DNA from: Paguma larvata
Lineage: Eukaryota > Chordata > Mammalia > Carnivora > Viverridae
Assembly: GCA_030068075.1 (NCBI GenBank)
Contig: CM057841.1
Span: forward strand, 2,974,565-3,038,564
Length of the DNA: 64,000 nt
Direction: 5' to 3'
Shown: positions 63,901 to 64,000 of the stretch, piece after piece
Layout of the letters: each line of letters begins with the position of its first letter
How positions within the stretch are numbered: position 1 is the first letter of the stretch
Position numbers and translations under genes: made by a program
The notes under the pieces: generated by a model
Database searches by the model: none
Told to the model about the DNA's origin: nothing
Seen by the model: only the letters and a program-made list of their open reading frames with translations

Positions 63901-64000
63901 AAGGAAAGCTGGAAGGTGCGCTGAGACTGGGAGGGGTGGTAATTTAGGCCAGGGGACCCCCACACCGGGGAATCCGCACTCACCTACCTGCTCGATCTCC
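57819..64000 (-). CDS. TFPT: TFPT, INO80 complex subunit (3' five exons; 5' part outside the window)
   Basis: TCF3 fusion partner (INO80F/FB1), a nuclear subunit of the INO80 chromatin-remodelling complex. Exons on the minus strand: 63988..64000 (partial, EIEQ), 61425..61495, 58549..58618, 58247..58465 and 57819..57938. Junctions and phases agree. Landmarks: the leucine-rich coiled segment [38 protein letters not shown], an acidic/proline-rich linker, a basic KRRR-type nuclear localisation stretch ([13 protein letters not shown]), and the conserved C-terminus [18 protein letters not shown] to [12 protein letters not shown]. Exon lengths of 71, 70, 219 and 120 bases correspond to residues in human TFPT one for one where checked. 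About 164 of roughly 253 residues are in the window; the N-terminal exons lie beyond 64000. It converges with NDUFA3. Confidence 0.95.
58247..58465 (-). CDS. TFPT: TFPT linker and NLS exon
   Basis: 219 bases, 73 codons, the same as human. Starts [18 protein letters not shown]. The acceptor is a CAGCAG doublet; the second AG matches the human protein. Donor GTGGGA. Confidence 0.92.
58549..58618 (-). CDS. TFPT: TFPT exon with [14 protein letters not shown]
   Basis: 70 bases; acceptor GGAGCAG, donor GTGAGC; encodes up to QLTIVLE. Confidence 0.95.
59283..59465 (+). mobile_element. Feliform tRNA-type SINE
   Basis: Head GGGCGCCTGGGCGGCTCGG; shortened TC block. In a TFPT intron. Confidence 0.88.
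59715..60330 (-). mobile_element. Old L1 3' end
   Basis: Inverted L1M-type series: 'tgtggcattaagcacattca', 'gtgcaaccgtcacctgccat', 'tttagactgaatcatactct', 'aacatggtaattctcttctt'. Confidence 0.7.
60328..60470 (-). mobile_element. Truncated SINE inserted in L1
   Basis: Inverted copy reaching only to ACCTGAGCCAAAATCAAG. Confidence 0.8.
61425..61495 (-). CDS. TFPT: TFPT coiled-segment exon
   Basis: 71 bases; acceptor CCCTGCAG, donor GTAACC; encodes [20 protein letters not shown] and QER. Confidence 0.95.
61727..61747. repeat. C-run
   Basis: About 20 nearly uninterrupted C bases in the first TFPT intron present here. Confidence 0.85.
62050..62200 (-). mobile_element. MIR fragment
   Basis: Reverse-oriented MIR core: 'gctgggtgaccttgggccag', 'gtacttagaacctccccgag'. 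Confidence 0.7.
62210..63985. other. TFPT intron, no exon recognised
   Basis: GC-rich sequence with several open frames (for example 63292-63840) that carry no domain or family resemblance. Confidence 0.45.
63988..64000 (-). CDS. TFPT: TFPT exon, cut by the window end
   Basis: The last 13 bases read GGAGATCGAGCAG on the minus strand, then donor GTAGGT; gives EIEQ, which precedes VNERV in human TFPT. Confidence 0.85.

Overview
This is nuclear DNA from a cat-like carnivore (Felidae or a close relative). About 48 copies or fragments of one tRNA-derived SINE fill the window. Each has a head reading GGCGCCTGGGTGGCTCAG, a (TC)n stretch and an AAATAAATAAAC-type tail, which is the hallmark of carnivore CAN SINEs in their feliform form. 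There are also carnivore L1 3' ends and a few old MIR copies. The genes have introns; no bacterial feature is present.

The gene order matches the start of the leukocyte receptor complex (human 19q13.42): TARM1 - OSCAR - NDUFA3 - TFPT. From left to right: (1) 1.9-2.9 kb, a broken TARM1-like copy (copy C, minus strand) with a frameshift in each of its two Ig exons. (2) 7.5-16.5 kb, an intact five-exon TARM1 (copy A, minus): signal, mini-exon, two Ig domains, and a transmembrane (TM) exon with the FcR-gamma-coupling arginine. (3) 24.4-34.7 kb, a second TARM1-like gene (copy B, minus). Its signal, mini and Ig exons are near copies of A, but it appears to end in a different stem exon, a TM exon without the arginine, and a polyarginine tail. 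(4) 35-48 kb, repeats only, including two solo retroviral LTRs. (5) 48.2-54.3 kb, complete OSCAR (minus, five exons) with a G-rich minisatellite in its last intron. (6) 55.2-57.7 kb, complete NDUFA3 (plus, four exons), a complex I subunit, behind a tandemly duplicated GC-rich promoter. (7) 57.8-64.0 kb, the 3' five exons of TFPT (minus), an INO80-complex subunit, cut by the window end.

Exon limits were set by hand from GT/AG signals, phase continuity and agreement with remembered human proteins. All models close in frame: A 801, B 831, OSCAR 789 and NDUFA3 255 coding bases. The receptor genes form one tandem family of myeloid Ig receptors; A and OSCAR should signal through the FcR gamma chain. 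NDUFA3 and TFPT are housekeeping neighbours that converge tail to tail.

The most unusual content is copy B: a duplicated receptor with a different membrane anchor, plus two short patches of clustered differences from copy A inside otherwise near-identical Ig exons.
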